Shown piece by piece: positions 23,995 through 29,973 of a stretch of 37,161 nucleotides of DNA; within the stretch, counting starts at the first letter, position 1, and each line of letters begins with the position of its first letter. The DNA is taken from the IMG/VR virus record IMGVR_UViG_3300042549_007453, positions 1 to 37,161 of that record; one strand, 5' to 3'. The position numbers and the translations under genes were made by a program. The notes under the pieces were generated by a model that did not search any database, was not told the DNA's origin, and worked only from the letters and a program-made list of their open reading frames with translations. Origin of the DNA: a virus.

Positions 23995-24017
23995 GACGGC
24001 TCGCGAGTGTTGAGGGT

Positions 24018-25139
24018 ATGAAGCTCCGAAAACGTAGGCTGCCTAGTGGGCATTTCTCTTGGCTTATCGACTATGGGATCGTCGATGGGGTGCGGCGGCG
24101 TGTTTCGTTTGGGGAGGATCGTGGGGCGGCGGAGAGGGCGCTGGCGAAGGCTCAGGCGGCGGTGATGTCGCATGGGGCTCTGGGGCTTTCGGCTTCGACG
24201 CATGAGATGGCGGAGTTTTTGACGCTGAAGGGGCGGCTGGCGGAGGCTGGGGCTTCGATCTCGGAGGCGGTGGAGTTCTTTATGCGGCATGGGACGCTGG
24301 TGAAGAAACCGGTGCGGGTGGCGGAGATGGTGGAGTCGTTTATCTGGGCGAAGGTGGAGGCGGGAAAGTCGCAGAGGACGTTGGAGACGTATCGGGGGAC
24401 GCTGCGGTCGCTGGCTCGGGCCTACCCGATGCGGATGGCGCATGAGCTGAAGGCGGGGGAGGTGCTGGGCTGGCTCTCTGGGCAGGGCTGGAGCGGGCGG
24501 ACGCAAAGCGGGGCGCTGGGGCATTTCCGGTCGCTTTATGCTTGGGGGCGTGAGGTGAGCCAGGGGCATGTGGCGGTGGACCCTTCGGCGGGGATGAAGG
24601 TGAAGGCTTCGGCCGGCGAGGAGATCGGGACGATGTCGGTGGAGCAATGTGGGCGGATGCTGAGGCAGGCGCTTCTGGAGCCGCGCATGATGGCGTATGT
24701 GGTGCTGGGGATGTTCGGGGGGCTGCGTCGGGCGGAGATCGAGCGGCTGACGTGGGATGCGGTGAATCTGGAGGAGCGGACGGTGGTGGTGGGGGCGCGG
24801 ATTTCGAAGACTCGGCAGCGGCGGGTGGTGGATCTGCCGGCGAATGCGGTGGCGTGGATTCGTGCGGCGGGGGAGGAGGTGCGGGGGAGGTCGATGCGGG
24901 TGGCTCCGTCTAACCTCAAAGAGAAGTGGCCGCTGTTTTGGCCGAGGTGTGGGATGGCGGTGTGGCCGAACAATGGGCTGCGGCATACGTTTGCGTCGAT
25001 GCACTATGCGATGTGGCAGGACGAGGCGAAGCTCCAGGTTCAGATGGGGCATGAGTCGGCGAATATGCTGCACCAGCATTATCGTGCGCTGAAGACGCGG
25101 CGGGAGGCGGAGGCGTTCTGGGCGCTCAAGCCGGGATGA
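24018..25139 (+). CDS. int: site-specific tyrosine recombinase (integrase)
   Basis: A 373-residue integrase. The N-terminal arm-binding part (MKLRKRRLPSGHF) and core-binding SAM-like domain (VAEMVESFIWAKVEAGKSQRTLETYRGTLRSL, around 95-130) precede a catalytic domain with R237/R238 in GGLRRAE, K264 in SKTRQRR, R322 in NGLRHTF (Asn at the usual His), H345 in MGHESA, and Y355 in LHQHYRAL. It integrates the phage at attP next to its start. ATG 24018 is chosen; the TTG at 23982 would overlap the arm repeat. From here on the + strand turns G-rich. Its stop overlaps an ATG that is not used. Confidence 0.95.
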   Translation: MKLRKRRLPSGHFSWLIDYGIVDGVRRRVSFGEDRGAAERALAKAQAAVMSHGALGLSASTHEMAEFLTLKGRLAEAGASISEAVEFFMRHGTLVKKPVRVAEMVESFIWAKVEAGKSQRTLETYRGTLRSLARAYPMRMAHELKAGEVLGWLSGQGWSGRTQSGALGHFRSLYAWGREVSQGHVAVDPSAGMKVKASAGEEIGTMSVEQCGRMLRQALLEPRMMAYVVLGMFGGLRRAEIERLTWDAVNLEERTVVVGARISKTRQRRVVDLPANAVAWIRAAGEEVRGRSMRVAPSNLKEKWPLFWPRCGMAVWPNNGLRHTFASMHYAMWQDEAKLQVQMGHESANMLHQHYRALKTRREAEAFWALKPG

Positions 25140-25161
25140 GTTCTCGTTTCGCTGTTCTCAG

Positions 25162-25293
25162 TTACCGATGGCGGCGACGTGCTCTGCGTCGTTTGGGGAA
25201 GCGGAGGCTGCCGGTGATGAGACCCCAGCCGATGGCGCAGAGGATGCCGAGGGATAGGGCGGCGATGGTTTCCCAGGTGGTGGCGGCGATCAT
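25162..25293 (-). CDS. 43-residue single-pass membrane protein, opposite strand
   Basis: On the - strand ATG is at 25293-25291 and TAA at 25164-25162, giving 43 residues: a hydrophobic segment (IAALSLGILCAIGWGLITG, about 10-28) and a tail very rich in Arg (FPKRRRARRRHR). Its upstream leader carries AGTCAATAACGTCAAC (complement of 25312-25327), an exact copy of 4971-4986 before the head protease, and its stop is followed by a GAGAAC tract. It is C-rich like the late genes although it lies in the G-rich half. It converges on the integrase gene. It may be a host-derived or toxin-like peptide; function unknown. Confidence 0.5.
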   Translation of the reverse strand: MIAATTWETIAALSLGILCAIGWGLITGSLRFPKRRRARRRHR

Positions 25294-25311
25294 GGGGACG
25301 GGATGGACGGT

Positions 25312-25327
25312 GTTGACGTTATTGACT
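25312..25327 (-). repeat. 16-bp element, inverted copy of 4971-4986
   Basis: GTTGACGTTATTGACT here is the exact reverse complement of AGTCAATAACGTCAAC at 4971-4986. Each lies upstream of a coding start in its own orientation (the 43-residue gene and the head protease). Confidence 0.75.
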
Positions 25328-25346
25328 TTTCGGGGAGGATGCGAGT

Positions 25347-25802
25347 ATGAATTTGCTGACTACTTACTGGCTTTGCCGCAACCCAGATGCTGATGCTGAG
25401 GGGCCGTTTGCTTTGGGGCAGCTCCAGAAGATGCATGAGGCTGGCATGGTGACGGCTGCGGCGCTGGTGTGCCGCCAAGGGGAGGAGGTGTGGTATGGGC
25501 TGGATGATGAGCTGGCGGCCTGTGAGATGGAGGCGGGCCGGGAGCCTGCTTTTATCCCGCCGACGTTGCAGATGGCTCCGGTGAGAAAGAAGCGGCGGAG
25601 CAAGGGGAGCGGATGCGGGGCGATGTTTTGTTTTCTGTTAGGTCTGGTGATGCTGATTTTATTCTGGCCGCTGGGGCTGCTGCTGATCGTGGGCGCGCTG
25701 ATCATCGACCATACGAGCTATGAGATGACTTGCGGAAGGTGCGGTAATTCTGTGGCGCCGAAGTCGCGGCTATGCCCGGCCTGCCGTGTGCCGTTGAAAT
25801 AA
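25347..25802 (+). CDS. GYF-domain membrane protein with zinc ribbon
   Basis: A 151-residue protein. Residues about 6-55 match the GYF_2 pattern (YWLCRN...EGPFALGQLQKMHEAGMVTAAALVCRQGEEVWYGLDD). A transmembrane segment spans about 94-118 (MFCFLLGLVMLILFWPLGLLLIVGALI). The C-terminus has CGRC and CPAC at about 131-146, a zinc ribbon. The leader GGGGAGGA (25332-25339) is a good Shine-Dalgarno sequence, unlike the late genes. It sits between integrase and repressor and ends at a two-way terminator, the typical place for a lysogenic conversion or superinfection-exclusion gene. Partner proteins are unknown. Confidence 0.7.
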   Translation: MNLLTTYWLCRNPDADAEGPFALGQLQKMHEAGMVTAAALVCRQGEEVWYGLDDELAACEMEAGREPAFIPPTLQMAPVRKKRRSKGSGCGAMFCFLLGLVMLILFWPLGLLLIVGALIIDHTSYEMTCGRCGNSVAPKSRLCPACRVPLK

Positions 25803-25831
25803 AAAAGCCCGGTGGTAAACCGGGCTTTTTT
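25801..25831. terminator. two-way terminator between convergent genes
   Basis: AAAAAAGCCCGGT (25801-25813) and ACCGGGCTTTTTT (25819-25831) form a 13-bp stem with a T tract on either strand, between the GYF-domain gene (+) and the RHH regulator gene (-). Confidence 0.9.
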
Positions 25832-25853
25832 GTGGGATGATGGTTAGGCGATG

Positions 25854-26210
25854 TCAGAGGCCGTCGAAGCCTGCGTCTTTGTGGTGTTCGTCGGCAACTT
25901 TCAAGCCGCTATCGCATGGGAACTCATAGACATTGCCTGAGTTCTGGGGCTTGAGGGGTGCGAGTTTGGTTTTTGCTGCGCTTTTGTTTTTAGCCCAGCT
26001 TGCGAAGCTGGAGCCGCACTCGTCGGCAGCTTCTTTGACCAGTGCGGAATGATCCTTTTTTATGGATTCGATGTCGGTTAACCCGATTCGAAGACAGAGG
26101 CGCATGGTGTCCTGCTCTGAGATGCCGAGGTTGATCGAGAGTGCGGATATTTGTGCTTTCAGTTCGGCGGGCATACGCACGGGGAACGAGACGGTATTGG
26201 GTGTGCTCAT
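25854..26210 (-). CDS. ribbon-helix-helix regulator, leftward (repressor candidate)
   Basis: A 118-residue protein. Residues about 5-48 have the RHH pattern: a short strand (TVSFPVRMP) then helix AELKAQISALSINLG and helix SEQDTMRLCLRIGL. The C-terminal 70 residues are helical then polar and are not present in the paralogue at 26287, so they may form the oligomer or sensor part. It is the only regulator-like gene on the - strand and lies next to integrase, as a prophage repressor would. It is divergent from its paralogue over a 76-bp operator region. Confidence 0.7.
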   Translation of the reverse strand: MSTPNTVSFPVRMPAELKAQISALSINLGISEQDTMRLCLRIGLTDIESIKKDHSALVKEAADECGSSFASWAKNKSAAKTKLAPLKPQNSGNVYEFPCDSGLKVADEHHKDAGFDGL

Positions 26211-26286
26211 GGCTTAGAATAGCCTATGTATAAACTTTGCACACATTTTTGTTGCAACTGTATGCGTTTTGCATACAGTGGTTCCC
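26211..26286. promoter_or_regulatory. divergent promoter/operator between two RHH genes
   Basis: ACTGTATGC (26257-26265) and GCATACAGT (26271-26279) form a perfect 9-bp inverted repeat over GTTTT, ending 7 nt before ATG 26287. TTGCAC at 26237-26242 could be a rightward -35 with a weak -10 at TATGCG (26261), overlapped by the operator. On the other strand TTGCAA (26257-26252) and TATACA (26232-26227) form a candidate leftward promoter. The region is AT-rich against its surroundings. The inverted repeat fits two RHH dimers. Boxes are weak matches. Confidence 0.65.
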
Positions 26287-26469
26287 ATGAGCAAGAAAAC
26301 GAGCCCAAGAAGACCTGAATCAGTGAGCGTCCCAGTCCGCCTTTCGACGGATCTGGATGCCAAGATCGATGAGGCATCGAGATCCACGAATCTCTCTAAG
26401 CAGGACGTCATGCGTCTCTCTCTGGAGCGGGGTCTGAAGGTCCTAGTGAGCCAACTGGCGGCGGCCTGA
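26287..26469 (+). CDS. ribbon-helix-helix regulator, rightward (Cro-like candidate)
   Basis: A 60-residue protein starting at ATG 26287; an upstream TTG at 26269 lies inside the operator. Residues about 12-52 (ESVSVPVRLSTDLDAKIDEASRSTNLSKQDVMRLSLERGLKVL) are RHH and align with the leftward gene (VSxPVR, then L-x-SxQDxMRL-x-L). With its short size it resembles a Cro-type partner of the longer leftward protein. The downstream early genes follow in one direction. Confidence 0.75.
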   Translation: MSKKTSPRRPESVSVPVRLSTDLDAKIDEASRSTNLSKQDVMRLSLERGLKVLVSQLAAA

Positions 26470-26494
26470 TTTTGAACCCCTGACCTTACTGACG

Positions 26495-26665
26495 ATGAAA
26501 CTGACAACCCAGGAGCGGGCGGCGATGGCGGCGATGATGACGCTGGTGGCTGAGAAGCTGGCGGCGATGCCGGAGACTCGGAAGCTGAACCGGGAGCAGG
26601 GAGCGATTGTGGATCGGCTCTGCGATGTGCGCAACGGGCTGCGCGAGGTGCTGAAGCGGGCCTGA
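26495..26665 (+). CDS. small helical protein
   Basis: A 56-residue reading frame (ATG 26495, TGA 26663-26665) with helical, Met/Ala-rich sequence (ERAAMAAMMTLVAEKLAAM) and a basic end. The leader has three TGAC units (CTGACC, CTGACG). Codons are G-ending like its neighbours and no competing gene occupies the region. No function recognised. Confidence 0.55.
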   Translation: MKLTTQERAAMAAMMTLVAEKLAAMPETRKLNREQGAIVDRLCDVRNGLREVLKRA

Positions 26666-26683
26666 TTTTTTTACAATCCCGCA

Positions 26684-26700
26684 CCGCAGGGGCTCTGCGG
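26684..26700 (+). other. 6-bp hairpin in early leader
   Basis: CCGCAG (26684-26689) and CTGCGG (26695-26700) pair over GGGCT. A T run precedes it and none follows, so it is not a terminator on the + strand. It may be a processing or attenuation element. Confidence 0.35.
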
Positions 26701-26732
26701 CACAACCAACAACGAAGACACGGAGGAAGACG

Positions 26733-27047
26733 ATGATCTACGAAAACCAAAATACGAACAGAAGAAGACGGGGGGCCGGGCAGGCGCAACCGATGGGGCG
26801 CTCGGCATCGGACAAACGGGTGTCTGCCAGTGGGGCGGCTGCGGGTGGGGGGAATGCGAGTTCCCGTGTGGGGGATTATCTGGAGGCGGGGGCGGCGAGG
26901 CTGCGGGCTTGGCAGGACGAGCATCTGAGTGTGGAGAGTCAGAACGGGCTGAAGCCTGAACTACAAACTACGAGCTTCCCGCCTGCGCCTCGGGATCTGC
27001 GGGCGCTGCTGGTGCGTAAGGGCTTGGGAGGGGCGCACCGGCCATGA
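26733..27047 (+). CDS. early hypothetical protein
   Basis: A 104-residue protein with a basic, Gly/Ala/Ser-rich N-terminal half and a C-terminal part with VGDYLEAGAARLRAWQDEH and RDLRALLVRKGLG. The Shine-Dalgarno GGAGGA at 26722-26727 is 5 nt from the ATG, one of the best in the window. It is the first of a chain of genes that overlap by ATGA or similar. No family recognised. Confidence 0.6.
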   Translation: MIYENQNTNRRRRGAGQAQPMGRSASDKRVSASGAAAGGGNASSRVGDYLEAGAARLRAWQDEHLSVESQNGLKPELQTTSFPPAPRDLRALLVRKGLGGAHRP

Positions 27048-27235
27048 TGACGCTGGCTTCGACTTTGACGCGGTGTGAGCCGCGCCGTGGGGGTGGTGTG
27101 AGCCGCTTTCTGGGGCGTGTGGTGATGCTGCTGGTGCTGTCTGCGCTGGCGGGGTGGACGCTGCATGTGGTGGGGCACATCCACCGGGCTTGCCTGCGCT
27201 ATCAGGCTCAGATTTTGGAGGTGTCGCGGCCATGA
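27044..27235 (+). CDS. small membrane protein
   Basis: A 63-residue protein with one hydrophobic segment (FLGRVVMLLVLSALAGWTLHVVG, about 23-45) and a basic N-terminus. The ATG overlaps the previous stop and its own stop overlaps the next start (ATGA). First of two adjacent tiny membrane proteins in the early operon; unknown function. Confidence 0.6.
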   Translation: MMTLASTLTRCEPRRGGGVSRFLGRVVMLLVLSALAGWTLHVVGHIHRACLRYQAQILEVSRP

Positions 27236-27372
27236 GGTGGGTGCGTGCTTTTTGCCTCTGGCTGGAGGGGCCGCTGTGTCTGACGGACGCGGTGGTGCCG
27301 TGGGCCTGCGCGATGCTGCTGGTGCTGGTGCATGTGATGCTGGCGGTGCTGGGAGGGGCGCTGTGCCGATGA
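27232..27372 (+). CDS. 46-residue membrane protein
   Basis: Starts in ATGA overlap with the previous gene and ends in ATGA overlap with the next. Nearly the whole length is hydrophobic (VVPWACAMLLVLVHVMLAVLGGALC) with several Cys and Trp. A longer upstream reading in the frame runs inside the previous gene and has no role. Unknown; possibly works with the membrane protein before it, for example in exclusion. Confidence 0.55.
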   Translation: MRWVRAFCLWLEGPLCLTDAVVPWACAMLLVLVHVMLAVLGGALCR

Positions 27373-27677
27373 GTGCGACGCTGGAACAACTCACCGAGGA
27401 GGTGCGGGGTCTGCGGTCGCTGATGGAGGCGGTGGCGGCGGTGCTGTCACCGGCGGGGCAGTCCCGCCCGCTGACTGCGGAGGAGCTGATGCGGCGCTGG
27501 GCGGTGCCGGGGGAGACGCTGGAGCTGCGGCTGGATAATCTGGCGAAGCGGTGCCGGGCGCGGGGTCTGAAGCCGATGAAGGGGACGCGTGGTGCGTTTG
27601 CGACCTACATGGTGGCGGATGTCCAGGCGGCTGAGGGGTTTAGCAATGGAACAACCAAACGGAGGAGAAGACTATGA
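27369..27677 (+). CDS. excisionase-like DNA-binding protein (tentative)
   Basis: A 102-residue protein from ATG 27369. After a coiled first part (LEQLTEEVRGLRSLMEAVAAVL), residues about 34-88 carry LTAEELMRRWAVPGETLELRLDNLAKRCRARGLKPMKGTRGAFATYMVADVQ, compatible with the winged-helix/MerR-like fold used by excisionases (helix-turn-helix and a basic wing). The C-terminal end is KRRRRL. The position in the early operon fits an Xis or regulator role, but no motif is decisive. Confidence 0.5.
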   Translation: MSATLEQLTEEVRGLRSLMEAVAAVLSPAGQSRPLTAEELMRRWAVPGETLELRLDNLAKRCRARGLKPMKGTRGAFATYMVADVQAAEGFSNGTTKRRRRL

Positions 27678-27889
27678 TGGACGATTTTGAAACAGTGAGA
27701 CCCCAAACGGGGGAGCGGATCTCGGTGACGATTCATTCGGCATCGGGGGTGCTGATGGCGGTGATGTTTGAGGGGACGGAGACGGTGTCTCTGGCTCTGG
27801 ATGATGAGAAGCTGGTGGAGATCAATCGGGCTCTGGCTCTGGCTGGGGCCTGTGTGGACTTCACAGTGATGGAAGGGGGTGCGCGATGA
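27674..27889 (+). CDS. early hypothetical protein
   Basis: A 71-residue acidic protein (ATG ATG at 27674; overlaps the previous stop). Strand-rich with VTIHSASGVLMAVMFEG, then a helix (DEKLVEINRALALAGA) and FTVMEGG. No family recognised. Confidence 0.55.
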   Translation: MMDDFETVRPQTGERISVTIHSASGVLMAVMFEGTETVSLALDDEKLVEINRALALAGACVDFTVMEGGAR

Positions 27890-28263
27890 GTCCGGCGGAT
27901 ATTCGGAAGATGGTGGCGCGTGCTCTGGCTGCGGGGGGCGTGGTGGCGGATTCGAGATCGAAGACGACTCAAACGCGATACCCTGCGGAGTGCCGTCGTG
28001 GTAAGGTGATGGTGTGGTCGGCTGAGGCGAGCTGGCTGCCGAAGGAGTGTGTGCAGAAGCTGGACGCGATGGGCAAGGTGCGCGGTTTTTCCTGGCGGGA
28101 TATGCCATCGGTGGCGGGCTCTGAGGATGTGCGTGCGATGAACTTTTGGCTCTGGTGCCGGGGGCTGATGGATCAGCCGAATGTGAAGCTGACGCTGGCC
28201 CAGCGGGCGAGACGTGATGCGATGCTGGCGATGAGTGCCGAGGAGAAGGAGGTGCTGGTATGA
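27886..28263 (+). CDS. early protein with W-x-DMP-x-V repeat domain, copy 1
   Basis: A 125-residue protein. Residues about 70-100 (SWRDMPSVAGSEDVRAMNFWLW, then CRGLMDQPNVKLTL) align with TWEDMPTVGGYEHKLLDFALW and RRGMYDPEFDLAV of the next gene, suggesting tandem duplication of a roughly 40-residue domain. No known family. Basic and amphipathic; it may bind nucleic acid or a partner. ATGA overlaps on both sides. Confidence 0.6.
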   Translation: MSPADIRKMVARALAAGGVVADSRSKTTQTRYPAECRRGKVMVWSAEASWLPKECVQKLDAMGKVRGFSWRDMPSVAGSEDVRAMNFWLWCRGLMDQPNVKLTLAQRARRDAMLAMSAEEKEVLV

Positions 28264-28853
28264 TCGCGGGAACTCGAATTACGAAGGTCATCCGCAAGTC
28301 GGAGCGGCCAGGGATGGAGACTTGGGAGCAGCCTTTCAACGGCAAGACCTGGGAGGACATGCCCACGGTGGGGGGTTATGAGCATAAGTTGCTAGACTTC
28401 GCGCTGTGGCGTCGGGGGATGTATGACCCTGAGTTCGACCTGGCTGTGGATGCTGAGGACGATGAGGAGGAGGGGGTGAAGACTCACCGCCGGACGATCA
28501 ATCAACGGAAGTTCGGCGCGTTCGGCGGTCGGGGCCGGATGGCTCTGCGTGCGGCTCGGGCACAAGAGCGTGCGGAGCGTGAGATCACGATCCGCGAGGA
28601 AAACCTTTGGCTGAAAAAGCAGGACAACGAGGTGCGCTATGCTCGGCAGGCGGAGCTGCTGGTGGTGTGGCAACGTGCGAAGGTGCAGCGCGGTTTTGTG
28701 CGGGCTTTCTATGATGCGGACTGCACGGCGCATTCGGCACTGATGCGGGCGATGGGCAGGGGGAGAGCCAATGTGGGGCCTCTGCGGGCTGTGTCGCTGG
28801 ATCGCATCGAGCGGAATTTTGAGAGGCTGAAGGAGAAAGGCTGGAAGCTATGA
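28260..28853 (+). CDS. early protein with W-x-DMP-x-V repeat domain, copy 2
   Basis: A 197-residue protein. N-terminal residues about 28-62 are the paralogue of the domain in the preceding gene. After an acidic linker (DAEDDEEEGVK) comes an Arg/Glu-rich helical C-terminal half (RAARAQERAEREITIREENLWLKKQ) that looks like a coiled coil. No family recognised. It starts in an ATGA overlap. Confidence 0.6.
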   Translation: MIAGTRITKVIRKSERPGMETWEQPFNGKTWEDMPTVGGYEHKLLDFALWRRGMYDPEFDLAVDAEDDEEEGVKTHRRTINQRKFGAFGGRGRMALRAARAQERAEREITIREENLWLKKQDNEVRYARQAELLVVWQRAKVQRGFVRAFYDADCTAHSALMRAMGRGRANVGPLRAVSLDRIERNFERLKEKGWKL

Positions 28854-29134
28854 GTGGCAATCTTTTCAACTTCAAACCGGAGGAGCTGATGGTGCGGGCG
28901 CGCCGTGAGCGTGAACAGCAGGCGATGGTGCTGCGGATGGTGGCGGATGCGCTGCTGAAGCCGGGGGTGACGGCGAAGGATCTGACGGAGCTGATCGAGA
29001 CGGAGATGCCTGCGGTGAGGACGGGGATGGCTTTGGCGAGAAACTACCAGCAGGAGGCGGAGCGGCAGAGGTCGGCTCTCCAGCCGGTGATGGATCTGTG
29101 GGCCAGACGTGCCGGTGAGGAGGTGGCGGCGTGA
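28850..29134 (+). CDS. early helical protein
   Basis: A 94-residue, mainly helical, charged protein (RARREREQQAMVLRMVADALL, then TAKDLTELIETEMP). It overlaps its neighbours by 4 nt on each side. Could be a small adaptor. Unknown function. Confidence 0.55.
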   Translation: MSGNLFNFKPEELMVRARREREQQAMVLRMVADALLKPGVTAKDLTELIETEMPAVRTGMALARNYQQEAERQRSALQPVMDLWARRAGEEVAA

Positions 29135-29925
29135 ACGAACATTATGACGTGGCGGCTCTGGACCCTTCCCGCGTGGATGGGGCGGGGGAGAGATCGGCAC
29201 GGGTGACGCTTTTTTCTCAGGTGCTGGTGGCCTGTGTGGTGGATGCGGCGTGTCTGCGTGAGATGGGGCTGCGGGCCTGGGTGCTGTGTGAGCGGCTGAT
29301 GCCTGGGTGTCTGCCGAAGACTTCGGCGCGGCTGCGGAAGGATCTGCGGTCGGTGGCGCTGATGTGCTGGGAGCACCTGCGGGTGGGGCCGGTGGATGCG
29401 TCGATGGATGAGCAGGCGCAGGTGGTGGAGATGGTGATCGGGGGGCTGGGTGATCCGCTGGGGCTGGGCCGCCGGGTGTCTCTGCTGGCCTATGCGTATG
29501 AACGCGGGCCGGTGGTGCGGGCGGCGCTGCCGAGCTTCGAGGCGATCGGCAAGCTGTGGGGCCTGCGGGCGAGGAATCCGAGGTCGGCGGTGTGTGCGGC
29601 GATGCAGGCGGTGGTGCGGGGCGTGGTGGAGAAGTCCCAGCTCCGCGATATGCACGATGAGATGGGGCTGACGGAGTTTTGGTTTGCGAAGAAGCGGGTG
29701 ACGCGTCGGCGCTGTGAGGTGGCGCAGAGGGGGAACACGAATCGCAAAGCAAGCGAGGAGGAGGATCTGCCGGTGTGTGTGCGTGAGGCTCTCCGGCGTG
29801 AGCATGAGGAGCTGGTGCATGGGGTGCCGGTGCGGGCGGAGTTTCGCGGGCTGAGTCCGCTGCAACTGCGGCGAAAGCTGCAAGGGCTGGCGGACGAGGC
29901 GGAGCGGAGACGGCTGGGGATTTGA
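29131..29925 (+). CDS. early protein with helix-turn-helix-like region
   Basis: A 264-residue protein starting at GTG 29131 in a GTGA overlap. The N-terminal half is helical (SQVLVACVVDAACLREMGLRAWVLCERL). Residues about 130-195 (LPSFEAIGKLWGLRARNPRSAVCAAMQAVVR, then TEFWFAKKRVTRRRCEVAQR) look like a helix-turn-helix and a basic patch, and the end is Arg-rich. A replication or regulatory role is possible; the family is not recognised. The frame ends before an A-rich leader. Confidence 0.5.
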   Translation: MNEHYDVAALDPSRVDGAGERSARVTLFSQVLVACVVDAACLREMGLRAWVLCERLMPGCLPKTSARLRKDLRSVALMCWEHLRVGPVDASMDEQAQVVEMVIGGLGDPLGLGRRVSLLAYAYERGPVVRAALPSFEAIGKLWGLRARNPRSAVCAAMQAVVRGVVEKSQLRDMHDEMGLTEFWFAKKRVTRRRCEVAQRGNTNRKASEEEDLPVCVREALRREHEELVHGVPVRAEFRGLSPLQLRRKLQGLADEAERRRLGI

Positions 29926-29935
29926 TGGGGCGGGG

Positions 29936-29973
29936 TAACGAACAACAAGAACAAACGAACAAAAAAATAATAT
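29936..29973 (+). promoter_or_regulatory. A-rich leader
   Basis: AACGAACAACAAGAACAAACGAAC followed by a run of A and TAATAT directly before ATG 29974. GAAC/GAACAA units repeat. There is no Shine-Dalgarno match. It marks the end of the G-rich block and the beginning of two genes of different composition. Confidence 0.4.

Noticed and set aside
25136-25393. 85-residue + strand open frame after the integrase
   Set aside because: It overlaps the opposite-strand 43-residue gene, the shared 16-bp element, and the start of the GYF-domain gene; its product is Arg-rich without features.
26684-26700. Terminator at the hairpin before the early operon
   Set aside because: Stem is short and there is no T tract after it on either strand.
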